From Muribaculaceae bacterium (GTDB lineage Bacteria; Bacteroidota; Bacteroidia; Bacteroidales; Muribaculaceae), in assembly GCA_017427945.1 (NCBI GenBank), contig JAFRRT010000020.1, forward strand, positions 1 through 64,000: 64,000 nt of DNA, in the 5' to 3' direction. The position numbers and the translations under genes were made by a program. Within the stretch, counting starts at the first letter, position 1; each line of letters starts with the position of its first letter. The notes under the pieces were generated by a model. The model was not told the DNA's origin. It did not search any database and was given only the letters and a program-made list of their open reading frames with translations. Shown here piece by piece: positions 40,824 through 50,330 of this stretch.

Positions 40824-42173
40824 ATGGCAAAAAGAATAGTCGTTTTAGGAGGAGGAGAAAGTGGCGCTGGCGCTGCTGTGCTTGCCAAAGTCAAAGGCTT
40901 TGACGTGTGGCTCAGCGATGCCGGTGTGATTGGACAGGCCCATAAGGACCTGCTCAACAAGTATGACATTGCTTGGGAAGAGGGTGGCCACACGCCCGAG
41001 AAGATTCTCAATGCCGATGAAATCATCAAGAGCCCGGGAATCCCCGACACCGCCCCGATGGTGGCGAGTGCCATCGAGAAAAAGATTCCCATCGTCAGCG
41101 AAATCGAGTTCGCCGGCCGCTATACCGATGCCAAGATGGTGTGCATCACCGGAAGCAACGGCAAAACCACAACGACCAAGCTCACTTATCATATCTTCAA
41201 GAAGGCTGGTCTGAACGTTGGCCTTGCAGGCAATGTGGGTCGTAGCCTGGCTTTGCAGGTGGCCACTGAGCATCACGACGTTTACGTCATTGAGTTGAGC
41301 AGTTTCCAGCTCGACAACATGTATGACTTCAAGGCCAATGTGGCTGTCCTGCTCAATGTGACGCCCGACCATCTGGACCGTTATGACTACAAGATGGAGA
41401 ACTATGCCGCCGCCAAGTTCCGTATCACCCGTAACCAGACTGGCGATGACTCGTTTATCTACTGGAAAAACGATCCCATCATCGCCGAGCAGCTGCGTCA
41501 CCATCACCTGGAGTCGCGTCTGTTGAGTTTCACTGCCGACGATGATGACAGCAATGCCGCTTGGCTGCACGATGGAGTTCTCCATTTCAACGTCAGCGGC
41601 GACGCTTGGGATATTCCTCGCGACAGCTTGTCGCTGAGTGGCCTGCACAATGTGTACAATACCATGGCCGCTGGTTTGTCTGCACAGGTGTTCGACATCC
41701 GCAAGGACGTCATCCGCGAGGCGTTGGCCGACTTTGAGGCGGTGCCCCATCGTCTGGAGTATATCGACACGGTTGACGGCGTGCGCTACATCAACGACAG
41801 CAAGGCGACCAATGTCGATGCCTGCTGGTATGCCCTTGAGAGCGTCAATGAACCCTGTGTGCTCATCTTGGGTGGCATTGACAAGGGCAACGACTACAGC
41901 CAGATTGAACCCCTTGTGAAGCAAAAGGTGAAAGCGATTGTGTGCCTAGGAAAAGATAACGCTAAACTGCACGCCTTCTTTGACGGCAAGGTACCCGTGG
42001 TGACCGATGCGTCGAGCATGCCCGAGTGCATGGACAAGTGCCGCCAGCTGGCCCAAAGCGGGTATACCGTGCTCCTATCGCCCTGCTGTGCAAGCTTTGA
42101 CTTGTTCAACGGCATGGCCGACCGCGGTAACCAGTTCAGAGAGTGCGTCAAGCAGTTCAAGAGCCATGAATAA
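40824..42173 (+). CDS. murD: UDP-N-acetylmuramoylalanine--D-glutamate ligase
   Basis: A 449-residue Mur ligase adding D-glutamate, the second residue of the stem peptide. The N-terminal Rossmann part starts RIVVLGGGESGAGAAVLA; the ATP loop is CITGSNGKTTTTKLTYHIF; the substrate region has AGNVGRSLA and ELSSFQLDNMYDF; the C-terminal domain has YINDSKATNVDACWYAL and LLSPCCASFDLF. The order murD-ftsW-murG is canonical. 12 bases separate its stop from the upstream TTG reading of ftsW. Confidence 0.96.
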   Translation: MAKRIVVLGGGESGAGAAVLAKVKGFDVWLSDAGVIGQAHKDLLNKYDIAWEEGGHTPEKILNADEIIKSPGIPDTAPMVASAIEKKIPIVSEIEFAGRYTDAKMVCITGSNGKTTTTKLTYHIFKKAGLNVGLAGNVGRSLALQVATEHHDVYVIELSSFQLDNMYDFKANVAVLLNVTPDHLDRYDYKMENYAAAKFRITRNQTGDDSFIYWKNDPIIAEQLRHHHLESRLLSFTADDDDSNAAWLHDGVLHFNVSGDAWDIPRDSLSLSGLHNVYNTMAAGLSAQVFDIRKDVIREALADFEAVPHRLEYIDTVDGVRYINDSKATNVDACWYALESVNEPCVLILGGIDKGNDYSQIEPLVKQKVKAIVCLGKDNAKLHAFFDGKVPVVTDASSMPECMDKCRQLAQSGYTVLLSPCCASFDLFNGMADRGNQFRECVKQFKSHE

Positions 42174-42197
42174 CCCTATAAATACTTGAAAATCAAT

Positions 42198-43562
42198 ATG
42201 TCTCCTTCAGAAAAGACTAAGAAATACACTGAGATTTCTCAGAAATACGGCGATCCCTGGATTTGGGGCATCTACATCATGCTGCTCATCATCTCCATCA
42301 TCGAGAGCTATAGCGCCTCGAGCCGAGAGATTGCGTCTCAGGGTATTTATATGCCCATCATCAAGCAGTGCATCTTCCTGAGCATGGGAGCGGCCTGTGT
42401 AGTGCTGTTGCAGCGCATTGATTACAACAAGCCCAGGTTCTTGTATGCGATGATACCTGGCTTGGCGGTGCTCACCGTTATCAGCCTGATTTATGTGATG
42501 TTCTTCGGTGAAGTCATCAACGGTGCGCGTCGTTCCATGACCTTGTTGCCTGGCGTGACTTTGCAGCCTGCCGAGTTGGCGAAATTGTCGATTGTAACGA
42601 TGCTGTCCTATATCTTCGCCAAATCGCAGAAGAATCAGGACATCAGCACCAACGGCCTTGTGGCTGCAGCATTTGTCGTGGCGTTGTATGGTGGTTTGAT
42701 GATTCGAAGCGGTTTGACCAACACATTGCTGCTGATTGCCATCAGTGGCTCGATGCTGCTCATTGGAGGCGCCAGTTTCAAGAAAATCGGCATCCTGATG
42801 GTCTTCTTCGGCATCATGTTCGGCTTCTTCTTCATCATCAAGAGCCACAACGACAGAAAGGACGAGATGTTTAAGGATTCTCAGCGCGAGATGATGGCAA
42901 CGGCGCCCACTGTCAATATCGTTGAGGAAAACCCATCGGGGGATTCCAAACAAGTTGTGGTGGACCGCCGTTCAGGAACATGGAAGAATCGCCTTCGTGA
43001 GTGGTGGCACAGCGACTCATTGGTATATCGTCCCATCACCGCTAAGAACCAGCAGGAGATGTTCTCCCGCATGGCCCAGGCCAACGGTGGCCTGGTGGGT
43101 GTTGGCGTGGGTAAATCCCGCGAGTGCAGCCGTTTGCCATTGGCATTCAGCGATTACATCTATTCCATCATTGTCGAGGAATTGGGATTTGCTGGCGGCA
43201 TCTTTGTACTGCTGTTGTACTTGTCACTGCTGGGCCGAGCGGCCATGATTGTGCGGCGCAGCAAGCGTGTGCTGCCGTCGTTGCTGGTCATCGGTATGGC
43301 GTCATTCATCACGTTCCAGGCCCTGTTCCACATGGCCATCAACGTGGGCGTCTTCCCGGTATCGGGCCAGCCGTTACCGCTCGTTTCCAAGGGTGGTACC
43401 TCGATTATCGTGATTAGTGTAGCTTTTGGCGTGATGTTGAGCGTGAGTCGCACCATCGCCAATTATGGTAATAAGAAAAACAAGGCTGAAGAGACTCCCG
43501 TCATTGAGGGTCTGGATGCCGAAAACCCAACTGAAATACCTGTTAAAAATGTCTGGAAGTAA
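42198..43562 (+). CDS. ftsW: septal peptidoglycan polymerase FtsW (SEDS family)
   Basis: A SEDS glycosyltransferase of 454 residues and about ten membrane helices that polymerises lipid II at the septum together with FtsI. SEDS landmarks are SLIYVMFFGEVINGARRSM, LQPAELAKLSI, FSDYIYSIIVEELGFAGG and PLVSKGGTSI. I used the ATG at 42198; a TTG at 42186 is in frame. An unusually long hydrophilic loop, about residues 217-290 (DEMFKDSQREMMATAPTVNI and following), separates two membrane segments, larger than in E. coli FtsW. The end overlaps murG by 14 bases. Confidence 0.94.
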   Translation: MSPSEKTKKYTEISQKYGDPWIWGIYIMLLIISIIESYSASSREIASQGIYMPIIKQCIFLSMGAACVVLLQRIDYNKPRFLYAMIPGLAVLTVISLIYVMFFGEVINGARRSMTLLPGVTLQPAELAKLSIVTMLSYIFAKSQKNQDISTNGLVAAAFVVALYGGLMIRSGLTNTLLLIAISGSMLLIGGASFKKIGILMVFFGIMFGFFFIIKSHNDRKDEMFKDSQREMMATAPTVNIVEENPSGDSKQVVVDRRSGTWKNRLREWWHSDSLVYRPITAKNQQEMFSRMAQANGGLVGVGVGKSRECSRLPLAFSDYIYSIIVEELGFAGGIFVLLLYLSLLGRAAMIVRRSKRVLPSLLVIGMASFITFQALFHMAINVGVFPVSGQPLPLVSKGGTSIIVISVAFGVMLSVSRTIANYGNKKNKAEETPVIEGLDAENPTEIPVKNVWK

Positions 43563-44679
43563 CAAACAACAACTCAGTTTCCTGGTGAGCGGTGGAGGTA
43601 CCGGCGGTCACATCTTTCCCGCACTGTCCATCGCCAACGAAATTCGCCGTCGTCACCCCGAGGCAAGAATCCTGTTTGTAGGCGCCGAGGGCCGCATGGA
43701 GATGGAAAAAGTGCCCGCCGCAGGCTACAATATCATTGGCCTGCCCGTCAGCGGCTTTGACCGCAAGCACCTGTTGCGCAATTTCAAGGTCGTGGCACGC
43801 TTGTTCAAGAGTATGGGCCTGGCTAAAAAAATCCTTCAGGACTTCAAACCCGATATCGCCATCGGCGTGGGCGGCTATGCCAGCGGTCCCATGCTCAAGG
43901 AGGCGCAGAAACAAGGAATTCCCACCCTGCTGCAGGAGCAGAACTCCTATGCCGGCGTTACCAACAAGCTGCTGGCTGCCAAGGCCGACTGCATCTGTGT
44001 CGCCTATGAGGGCATGGAGCGCTTCTTCCCCCAGGAAAAGATTGTACTCACGGGTAATCCCGTCAGGCGCAACCTCCTGGAATGCGGTGCCTCGCCCGAA
44101 CAGGCACGTCAGGCGATGGGTGTGGACCCCAACAAGAAGACGGTCCTGATTATCGGTGGCAGTCTGGGCGCTCGCACCATCAATAATGCCATTATTGACG
44201 GCTTGAACAAGATTGGTGAGGCCTATGATGTGCAAGTCATTTGGCAAACAGGTAAAATTTATGACCAGCAGTGCAGCGAGGCATTGCGGGTTTCAAATGT
44301 CAAGAACGTGGTGCAGATGCCCTTTATCAGCAACATGGACATGGCTTATCGTGCCGCCGACCTGGTGGTATCGCGTGCCGGTGCAAGTTCCATTTCGGAG
44401 TTGCAGCTGCTGGGCAAGGCTGCCATCCTGGTACCGTCGCCCAATGTCGCCGAGGACCATCAGACCAAGAATGCCTTGGCGCTGGTGAACCGCGATGCTG
44501 CTATCATGGTAACCGATGCTGATGCCGGAGCCCAACTGGTGGACACCATGCTTGCCACAGTCGCCGACGAGGCTAAAACCGCTGAGTTAGGAAGCAATGT
44601 ACTGCAGATGGCACTGCGTGACGCTGCCGAGCGCATCGTTGACGAGGTGGAGAAAATCATTGAACGCAAGAACGCATAA
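43549..44679 (+). CDS. murG: undecaprenyldiphospho-muramoylpentapeptide N-acetylglucosaminyltransferase
   Basis: The GT28 enzyme that turns lipid I into lipid II, 376 residues, peripheral on the inner membrane. The N-terminal glycine-rich loop is VSGGGTGGHIFPALS; the second loop is ILIIGGSLGARTINNAI; the UDP-GlcNAc-binding region has SRAGASSISELQLLGKAAIL and NVAEDHQTKNA. The start at 43549 lies inside the end of ftsW (14-base overlap), giving translational coupling. A longer in-frame reading from 43465 is less likely because it adds residues without family similarity. Confidence 0.95.
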   Translation: MSGSNKQQLSFLVSGGGTGGHIFPALSIANEIRRRHPEARILFVGAEGRMEMEKVPAAGYNIIGLPVSGFDRKHLLRNFKVVARLFKSMGLAKKILQDFKPDIAIGVGGYASGPMLKEAQKQGIPTLLQEQNSYAGVTNKLLAAKADCICVAYEGMERFFPQEKIVLTGNPVRRNLLECGASPEQARQAMGVDPNKKTVLIIGGSLGARTINNAIIDGLNKIGEAYDVQVIWQTGKIYDQQCSEALRVSNVKNVVQMPFISNMDMAYRAADLVVSRAGASSISELQLLGKAAILVPSPNVAEDHQTKNALALVNRDAAIMVTDADAGAQLVDTMLATVADEAKTAELGSNVLQMALRDAAERIVDEVEKIIERKNA

Positions 44680-44699
44680 GAAATCACTGATAGGTAACG

Positions 44700-46082
44700 A
44701 TGAACGAGTTTGATTCACTGTATTTCGTGGGAGCGGGTGGCATAGGTATGGCTGCCCTGGAGCGTTATTTCCTGGCTAAGGGTAAACGCATTGCAGGATA
44801 TGACCGCACGCCAAGTGACTTGACGCGCGCCTTGGAGCAGGAGGGTGTGCACATTGACTTTGATGAGGATCCCGCCCTTATTCCGGACTATTGTCTTGAC
44901 CCAAAGCGCACGTTGGTTGTTTATACCCCTGCTGTGCCCGACACGCACAAGGGATTGACATACTTCCGTGAGCATGGTTTTCAGGTTATCAAGCGTGCCG
45001 CTTTACTGGGTGTAGTGACATCCCATAGCAAGGCCCTGTGCTTTGCCGGTACCCATGGCAAGACCACGACGTCAAGCATGGCAGCCCACATCCTTCACAG
45101 TTCTGGCATCGGCTGCAATGCCTTCCTGGGCGGTGTATTGCGTAATTACGACAGCAACTTCCTGCTGTCGGATACCAGCCCTTACTCGGTCATCGAGGCC
45201 GATGAGTTTGACCGCTCGTTCCATCATCTCCACCCCCATATCGCCGTAATCACTTCGACCGACCCCGACCATCTGGATATCTATGGCACGGCCGAAGCTT
45301 ATTTGGAGAGTTTTGCCCACTTTACCGAGCTCATCCAGCCCGCTGGCACTCTTATTATTCACACCGGCCTTGCCCTGAAACCGCGTGTGGGCAGCGAGGT
45401 CAAGACCTATACCTATAGCCGTGACGAGGGCGACTTCCATGCCGCCAACATCCGCAAAGGCGACGGCGAAATCACTTTTGACCTCGTGACACCGTGGGAG
45501 ACTGTGTCCGACATCAGCCTGGGTGTGCCTGTCGACATCAATATTGAGAACGCTGTCGCAGCCATGGCGGCTTGCCGCCTGGTGGACACTCCTGTCGAGG
45601 CGATGCGTGAGGCGGTAGCCAGCTTCATGGGCCCCAAGCGCCGTTTCGAGTTCTGGGTGAAGGAACCCGGAGAGCAGGGTAGGGTGATGATTGATGACTA
45701 TGCCCATCACCCCGGGGAGTTGCGCGCAAGCATCGCTTCGGTGAGGGATTTGTATCCCGGTCGCCGCTTGACGGTCATTTTCCAGCCTCACCTCTATACG
45801 CGCACCCGTGATTTTGCCCCTGAGTTCGCCAGTGCATTGTCATTGGCCGACGAGGTCATCTTGTTGCCGATTTATCCCGCCCGCGAGGAGCCCATTCCGG
45901 GTGTGACCAGTGAAATGGTGCTGAATTTGGTAACAAGTACAAAAAAATGCATTTACTCAAAAGAAAATTTGATTAAGTCAATAGAATTGAGTAATTTTGA
46001 CGTTTTATTGACAGCGGGTGCCGGCGACATCGCCAATCTGCTGCCAATAATAAGTGTTGAATATAGTAAACAAAGGCGTTGA
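44700..46082 (+). CDS. murC: UDP-N-acetylmuramate--L-alanine ligase
   Basis: A 460-residue Mur ligase that adds L-alanine to UDP-MurNAc. It has the N-terminal FVGAGGIGMAALERYFLAKG, ATP loop CFAGTHGKTTTSSMAAHIL, and in the middle domain VIEADEFDRSFHHLHPHIAV and STDPDHLDIYG. VMIDDYAHHPGELRASI and VIFQPHLYTRTRDF are standard for MurC. Mpl is similar, but the dcw position between murG and ftsQ decides. The stop overlaps the ftsQ start. Confidence 0.95.
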   Translation: MNEFDSLYFVGAGGIGMAALERYFLAKGKRIAGYDRTPSDLTRALEQEGVHIDFDEDPALIPDYCLDPKRTLVVYTPAVPDTHKGLTYFREHGFQVIKRAALLGVVTSHSKALCFAGTHGKTTTSSMAAHILHSSGIGCNAFLGGVLRNYDSNFLLSDTSPYSVIEADEFDRSFHHLHPHIAVITSTDPDHLDIYGTAEAYLESFAHFTELIQPAGTLIIHTGLALKPRVGSEVKTYTYSRDEGDFHAANIRKGDGEITFDLVTPWETVSDISLGVPVDINIENAVAAMAACRLVDTPVEAMREAVASFMGPKRRFEFWVKEPGEQGRVMIDDYAHHPGELRASIASVRDLYPGRRLTVIFQPHLYTRTRDFAPEFASALSLADEVILLPIYPAREEPIPGVTSEMVLNLVTSTKKCIYSKENLIKSIELSNFDVLLTAGAGDIANLLPIISVEYSKQRR

Positions 46083-46984
46083 AAAAGGTTATACAATATA
46101 GCATCCTTGTCTTGTTGGCAACCGTGCTCACCATCGGTACACTGTGGGCACGCAACAAGTCGCGTGGGGAGTTGTGCACAGGCATCGACGTTGTGGTTGT
46201 GAATGCCGACAGCACCTCGTTTGTCACGCCGCAGGGTGTATTGAGTGACCTTCAAGGCCAGGGCATCAAGGTCGTTGGCAAGCACATGGGTGACATCGAC
46301 GCGTCAGACATCGAGGATGCGCTAAGGTTATCACCCTATCTTGAGAACGCCGACATCGTGAAGTGTCAGGACGGCCGCCTGCTCATCCGTGTGAGCCAGC
46401 TGGTGCCTGTCTTCAGAGTCTTTGACGGCGAGAGCTCCTACTATGTGAACCGTGCCGGTAAGCACATGGCTGCTACGAGCTATTATCATAGTGACGTGCC
46501 GGTAGTGCAAGGTCATTTCACGCGCAAGTATCCGCCCACGCGCCTGTTGCCGTTAATCGATTATGTCGAGGGTGACTCATTACTGCGTTCGCTGGTCACG
46601 ATGTATATCATGCGTGATACCAACAACATCATCCTTGTGCCTGATATCAGCGGCCATGTGATCAACATCGGGCATGCCAGCGACTTTGACAACAAGTTTG
46701 CGAAGCTCAAGTTGTTCTATACCGACGTCTTGCCCCGCAAGGGTTGGAACACTTATGACACAATCTCGGTCAAGTGGAACCACCAGGTGGTGGCCACGCG
46801 ACGCATCAAGGCGGTCGAGCAGGTCATCGAGTATGACCCCGAAGACGATGAACAAGCGCCCGATATCGAGACGATGACCGTTGGCTCATCGGCCGACGCC
46901 AAGCGCGATGAGCAACAGTCCAAACCCCAGTCATCAGGCAACAACGATGCCAAGCCCGATGACACCAAAAAGAAGAATAATTAG
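46079..46984 (+). CDS. ftsQ: cell division protein FtsQ/DivIB
   Basis: A 301-residue bitopic protein: short basic N-terminus, a membrane helix (VIQYSILVLLATVLTIGTLW), a POTRA-like/FtsQ periplasmic domain (about 35-255), and a polar low-complexity tail (QSKPQSSGNNDAKPDDTKKK). It links FtsL/FtsB to the divisome. The start codon is TTG at 46079, which overlaps the murC stop in TTGA, a coupled junction; no ATG gives an intact helix. Identity rests on topology and the place between murC and ftsA. Confidence 0.85.
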   Translation: MKKVIQYSILVLLATVLTIGTLWARNKSRGELCTGIDVVVVNADSTSFVTPQGVLSDLQGQGIKVVGKHMGDIDASDIEDALRLSPYLENADIVKCQDGRLLIRVSQLVPVFRVFDGESSYYVNRAGKHMAATSYYHSDVPVVQGHFTRKYPPTRLLPLIDYVEGDSLLRSLVTMYIMRDTNNIILVPDISGHVINIGHASDFDNKFAKLKLFYTDVLPRKGWNTYDTISVKWNHQVVATRRIKAVEQVIEYDPEDDEQAPDIETMTVGSSADAKRDEQQSKPQSSGNNDAKPDDTKKKNN

Positions 46985-47028
46985 TTATTAAACATAACAA
47001 ACAACAAACATAATACAATACAATTTTT

Positions 47029-48357
47029 ATGAATAACCAGTACATTGTAGCACTTGAAATCGGAAGCTCTAAAGTCGTAGGGGCGATTGCCGAGAAGACT
47101 GCGGCAGGATTCTTGAGTGTAAAGCACTTGCAAGAGGAGCGCCACCTCAACAGTGTGAGGTATGGCATCGTTCAGAACGTGGAGAATATCAAAAACAGCA
47201 TTAACCGCATCCTCAAGAATCTCGAGGGTATGGTTGACGGCCGCGTTACCCAGGTCTATATGGGTGTGAGCGGCAGGTCGCTGCACAGTATAATGAGCGA
47301 GGTGAAACGCAGCGTTGGCACTACCGAACCCATCACCAAGGAGCTTGTTGACCGCATTATCAAGGATGCTACCAGCACCCCCATTCGTAACCATGAGACG
47401 GTAGACGTTGTTCCCCGCGCCTACTATGTTGACAAAGTTGAAACCCTCAATCCTGTGGGACAGTTCGGTTCGTCAATCAAGATTGACGTGAATCTCATTG
47501 TCACCAAGCAGGCCCTGATGCTCAACCTGAATCGCTTGATGACATTCGGTATCCCCGTGAAAGATTATATCGTTACCCCGTTGGCAGTCGGAAAGCACAT
47601 CTTGAGTGACAGTGACCGTTCATTGGGCTGTATGCTTGTGGACATGGGCGCAGAGACCACGACCGTGGCCATCTACAAGAACAATGCGCTCATCTACCTC
47701 AACACCTTGCCCCTGGGCGGACGCAACCTCACGCGTGACGTGATGAATGGTAAGGGCGTCCTTGAGGAGACGGCCGAGAACGTGAAGAAGAATATCAACA
47801 ACCCGCTCGACCCCAACAACGTGAGCAATGTGGTCATTGAAGGCGTGAGCGCTCGAGAAGCCGCAAACTACATCAGTGCCCGCACGGGTGAGATTATTGC
47901 CAATATCAACCAGCAGCTGGCCAATGCCGGAGTTTCTCCTGATGGAATCCAAAGCATCGTGCTTATCGGCGGCAGCGCCCATCTGGGCGGTCTGCAGCAA
48001 AAGATGGCCGAGGACATCAAGATCAAGGTGCGCATGGGTCAGAACCCGCCCGAACTCAACATTTTGAATGGCGAGATTAACCGCATGGAGTACATTGAGA
48101 TCTTTTCGCTGCTGGCCGAGGCCGCCGAGATGATTGAGGACGGCGAGACTTGCCTGGAACTCAATAGATATGAGGATGACCTCGTCTTTGAGGGCACTAA
48201 CGCTCGAAACGTTGAGCCCGCAAAGCCCACCAAGCCTGCCGCTGAGCGCAAGCCCAAATCTCCCAAGGCCGAGAAGAAGAGCCGCTGGAAAGCCTGGGGC
48301 GACAAACTGTCCCGTCTGATGTCTGAGGATGATGAAACCGTCGAAGACGACCAGTAA
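47029..48357 (+). CDS. ftsA: cell division protein FtsA
   Basis: An actin-like ATPase of 442 residues that attaches FtsZ filaments to the inner membrane. Phosphate loops are visible in VALEIGSSKVVGAIAEK and MLVDMGAETTTVAIYKNNAL, and the adenosine motif in IVLIGGSAHLGGLQQKM. SHS2-like insertion 1C lies near 85-165. The C-terminal region is basic and Pro/Lys-rich, followed by an amphipathic helix (RWKAWGDKLSRLM) that is the probable membrane-targeting sequence, and an acidic tail of about ten residues (EDDETVEDDQ), which is an addition to the usual end. Confidence 0.95.
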   Translation: MNNQYIVALEIGSSKVVGAIAEKTAAGFLSVKHLQEERHLNSVRYGIVQNVENIKNSINRILKNLEGMVDGRVTQVYMGVSGRSLHSIMSEVKRSVGTTEPITKELVDRIIKDATSTPIRNHETVDVVPRAYYVDKVETLNPVGQFGSSIKIDVNLIVTKQALMLNLNRLMTFGIPVKDYIVTPLAVGKHILSDSDRSLGCMLVDMGAETTTVAIYKNNALIYLNTLPLGGRNLTRDVMNGKGVLEETAENVKKNINNPLDPNNVSNVVIEGVSAREAANYISARTGEIIANINQQLANAGVSPDGIQSIVLIGGSAHLGGLQQKMAEDIKIKVRMGQNPPELNILNGEINRMEYIEIFSLLAEAAEMIEDGETCLELNRYEDDLVFEGTNARNVEPAKPTKPAAERKPKSPKAEKKSRWKAWGDKLSRLMSEDDETVEDDQ

Positions 48358-48406
48358 ATAGCACGATAAGAACACAATTTGATCATACAACAAAAAGAAT
48401 CACAAT

Positions 48407-49816
48407 ATGGACGATATGAAATTCAATTTTGATGAGGCAGGTGTCGATGACATCGCTCGTGACCAAAATATCATAGACACCCTGGATAGCAAGTCAGGCT
48501 TTCTTGAGAGAGACGAAATGCCCACCATCATCAAGGTGATGGGTGTCGGCGGTGGTGGTAACAATGCCATCAACCACATGTACATGCAGAACATCGAAGG
48601 TGTGTCGTTTGTCGTGCTTAATACCGATCGCCAGCAGCTCAACGAGTCGCCAGTGCCTAATCGCGTGCTGTTAGGCCCTAAGACCACTCATGGCCTGGGC
48701 GCCGGTAACATCCCCGAGACGGCCAAGGCTGCTGCCGAGGAGAGTGCCAATGAGATTGCCGCCCTCTTCGACGATTCAACCAAGATGGTGTTCATCACCG
48801 CTGGTATGGGTGGTGGCACCGGTACCGGTGCAGCTCCTGTCGTGGCGCGTATTGCCCACGATAAGGGAGTCCTCACCATTGGTATCGTGACCATTCCCTT
48901 CCTGTTCGAGGGTTCCAAGAAGATTCTCAAGGCCCTTGGTGGTGCCGACGAGATGAGCAAGTATGTAGATGCCCTGCTCATCATCAACAACCAGCGTCTG
49001 ACCGAGATTTACAAGGATCTCGACTTCACCAACGCCTTCGGCAAGGCCGATGATACGCTCACCATCGCTGCTCGCAGTATCAGTGAACTGATTACTGTCA
49101 AAGGTAAAATCAACCTTGACTTCAACGATGTGAATACCACGTTGCGTAACGGTGGCAATGCCATCATCAGCTCGGGTTATGGCACGGGCGAGCGTCGTGT
49201 GACCAAGGCTATCGAGAATGCCCTCGAGTCACCTCTGCTCAAGAACCGCGACGTTTATGGCTCGCAGAAGATTTTGATGAACTTCTACTATAATCCCAAT
49301 AGCGAATATCCCCTCCTGATGGAAGAGATGAACGAGGTTCAGGAGTTCATGGCCAACTTTGACAATGAGGTTGATGTCATCTGGGGTATGGCATTCGATA
49401 ACAAGCTTGAGGACCAGATTAAGGTGACTGTGCTGGCTTCAGGATTTGACGTATCGCTTGCCGTTGAGTCACCCGCTGCACCCACTCGCACAAGCCGCGA
49501 ACCCGTATCAGCCGAACCCAGAAAGTCTGCCGATGAGCGTCTCGTAGAAGAGTATGGTCAGGAGGCCGTTGCAGGCATCACTATCAAGCAGAATGCTGCC
49601 CGCTACATTGTGCTCACCCTCGATGAGATGGACGATGACGATGTAATCGACATGATTGAGAAGTCGCCTACCTATGGACGCAAGCGTGACCTCCGCAACC
49701 AGATCAAGGAGCGTCAGCATACCGCTGCCACCGTAGATCGCCCCGTAGAAGTGCCCAAGCCTGCTGCTAAGCGTCCCACTGGTGACTCTCAGACTATCAA
49801 CTTCGATGAGATTTAA
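48407..49816 (+). CDS. ftsZ: cell division protein FtsZ
   Basis: A tubulin-like GTPase of 469 residues. GTP-binding motifs: IKVMGVGGGGNNAINHM, the tubulin signature FITAGMGGGTGTGAAPVVA, and the T7 loop NLDFNDVNTTLRNGG with its catalytic Asp pair region. An N-terminal extension of about 38 residues precedes the core (Asp/Glu-rich), and a long C-terminal linker (about 350-455) leads to a short conserved tail, QTINFDEI, the likely FtsA-binding peptide. It is the last canonical dcw gene; yqeY follows 29 bases later. Confidence 0.97.
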   Translation: MDDMKFNFDEAGVDDIARDQNIIDTLDSKSGFLERDEMPTIIKVMGVGGGGNNAINHMYMQNIEGVSFVVLNTDRQQLNESPVPNRVLLGPKTTHGLGAGNIPETAKAAAEESANEIAALFDDSTKMVFITAGMGGGTGTGAAPVVARIAHDKGVLTIGIVTIPFLFEGSKKILKALGGADEMSKYVDALLIINNQRLTEIYKDLDFTNAFGKADDTLTIAARSISELITVKGKINLDFNDVNTTLRNGGNAIISSGYGTGERRVTKAIENALESPLLKNRDVYGSQKILMNFYYNPNSEYPLLMEEMNEVQEFMANFDNEVDVIWGMAFDNKLEDQIKVTVLASGFDVSLAVESPAAPTRTSREPVSAEPRKSADERLVEEYGQEAVAGITIKQNAARYIVLTLDEMDDDDVIDMIEKSPTYGRKRDLRNQIKERQHTAATVDRPVEVPKPAAKRPTGDSQTINFDEI

Positions 49817-49845
49817 GAAACGATTCGCGAGAAAGGGAACCGAAT

Positions 49846-50301
49846 ATGAGCATTTTTGATCAAGTCAATACTGGCATCAAGGAAGCCATGAAGGCTCATG
49901 ACAAGGGCCGTCTTGAGGCCCTGAGGGGCATTAAGGCTGAACTCCTGCTTATCAAGACTGCACCGGGTAACAATGGCGAGGTGAGCGATGAAAACGCCAT
50001 GAAGGTGCTCGTGCGCATGAACAAACAGCGCAAGGAGAGCGCGCAGATCTACACCGAACAGGGCCGCCAGGACCTGGCCGATGTGGAACTGCTGCAGGCT
50101 GCCGTCATCGAGGAATTCCTGCCCAAACAGATGAACGATGAGGAACTGACCGCTCACGTCAAGTTCATCATCGAACAGGCAGGTGCCACGAGTATGAAGG
50201 ACATGGGCAAGGTGATGGGCATCGCCACCAAGCAATTGGCCGGGCGTGCCGAGGGCCGTGCCATCAGTGCCAAGGTTAAAGAACTTCTCTCCGCAAACTA
50301 A
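49846..50301 (+). CDS. GatB/YqeY domain-containing protein
   Basis: A 151-residue YqeY-family protein, all-helical, related to the tail domain of the GatB amidotransferase subunit. Landmarks are FDQVNTGIKEAMKAHDKGRL near the start, ETL-like ALRGIKAELLLIKTA, and the end KDMGKVMGIATKQLAGRAEG. Free-standing YqeY proteins are thought to bind tRNA, but no firm role is known. In Bacteroidetes it commonly follows ftsZ, as here. It is likely on the dcw transcript. Confidence 0.92.
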   Translation: MSIFDQVNTGIKEAMKAHDKGRLEALRGIKAELLLIKTAPGNNGEVSDENAMKVLVRMNKQRKESAQIYTEQGRQDLADVELLQAAVIEEFLPKQMNDEELTAHVKFIIEQAGATSMKDMGKVMGIATKQLAGRAEGRAISAKVKELLSAN

Positions 50302-50330
50302 AAACCAAGGATTAGAAACTTTAAGACATA

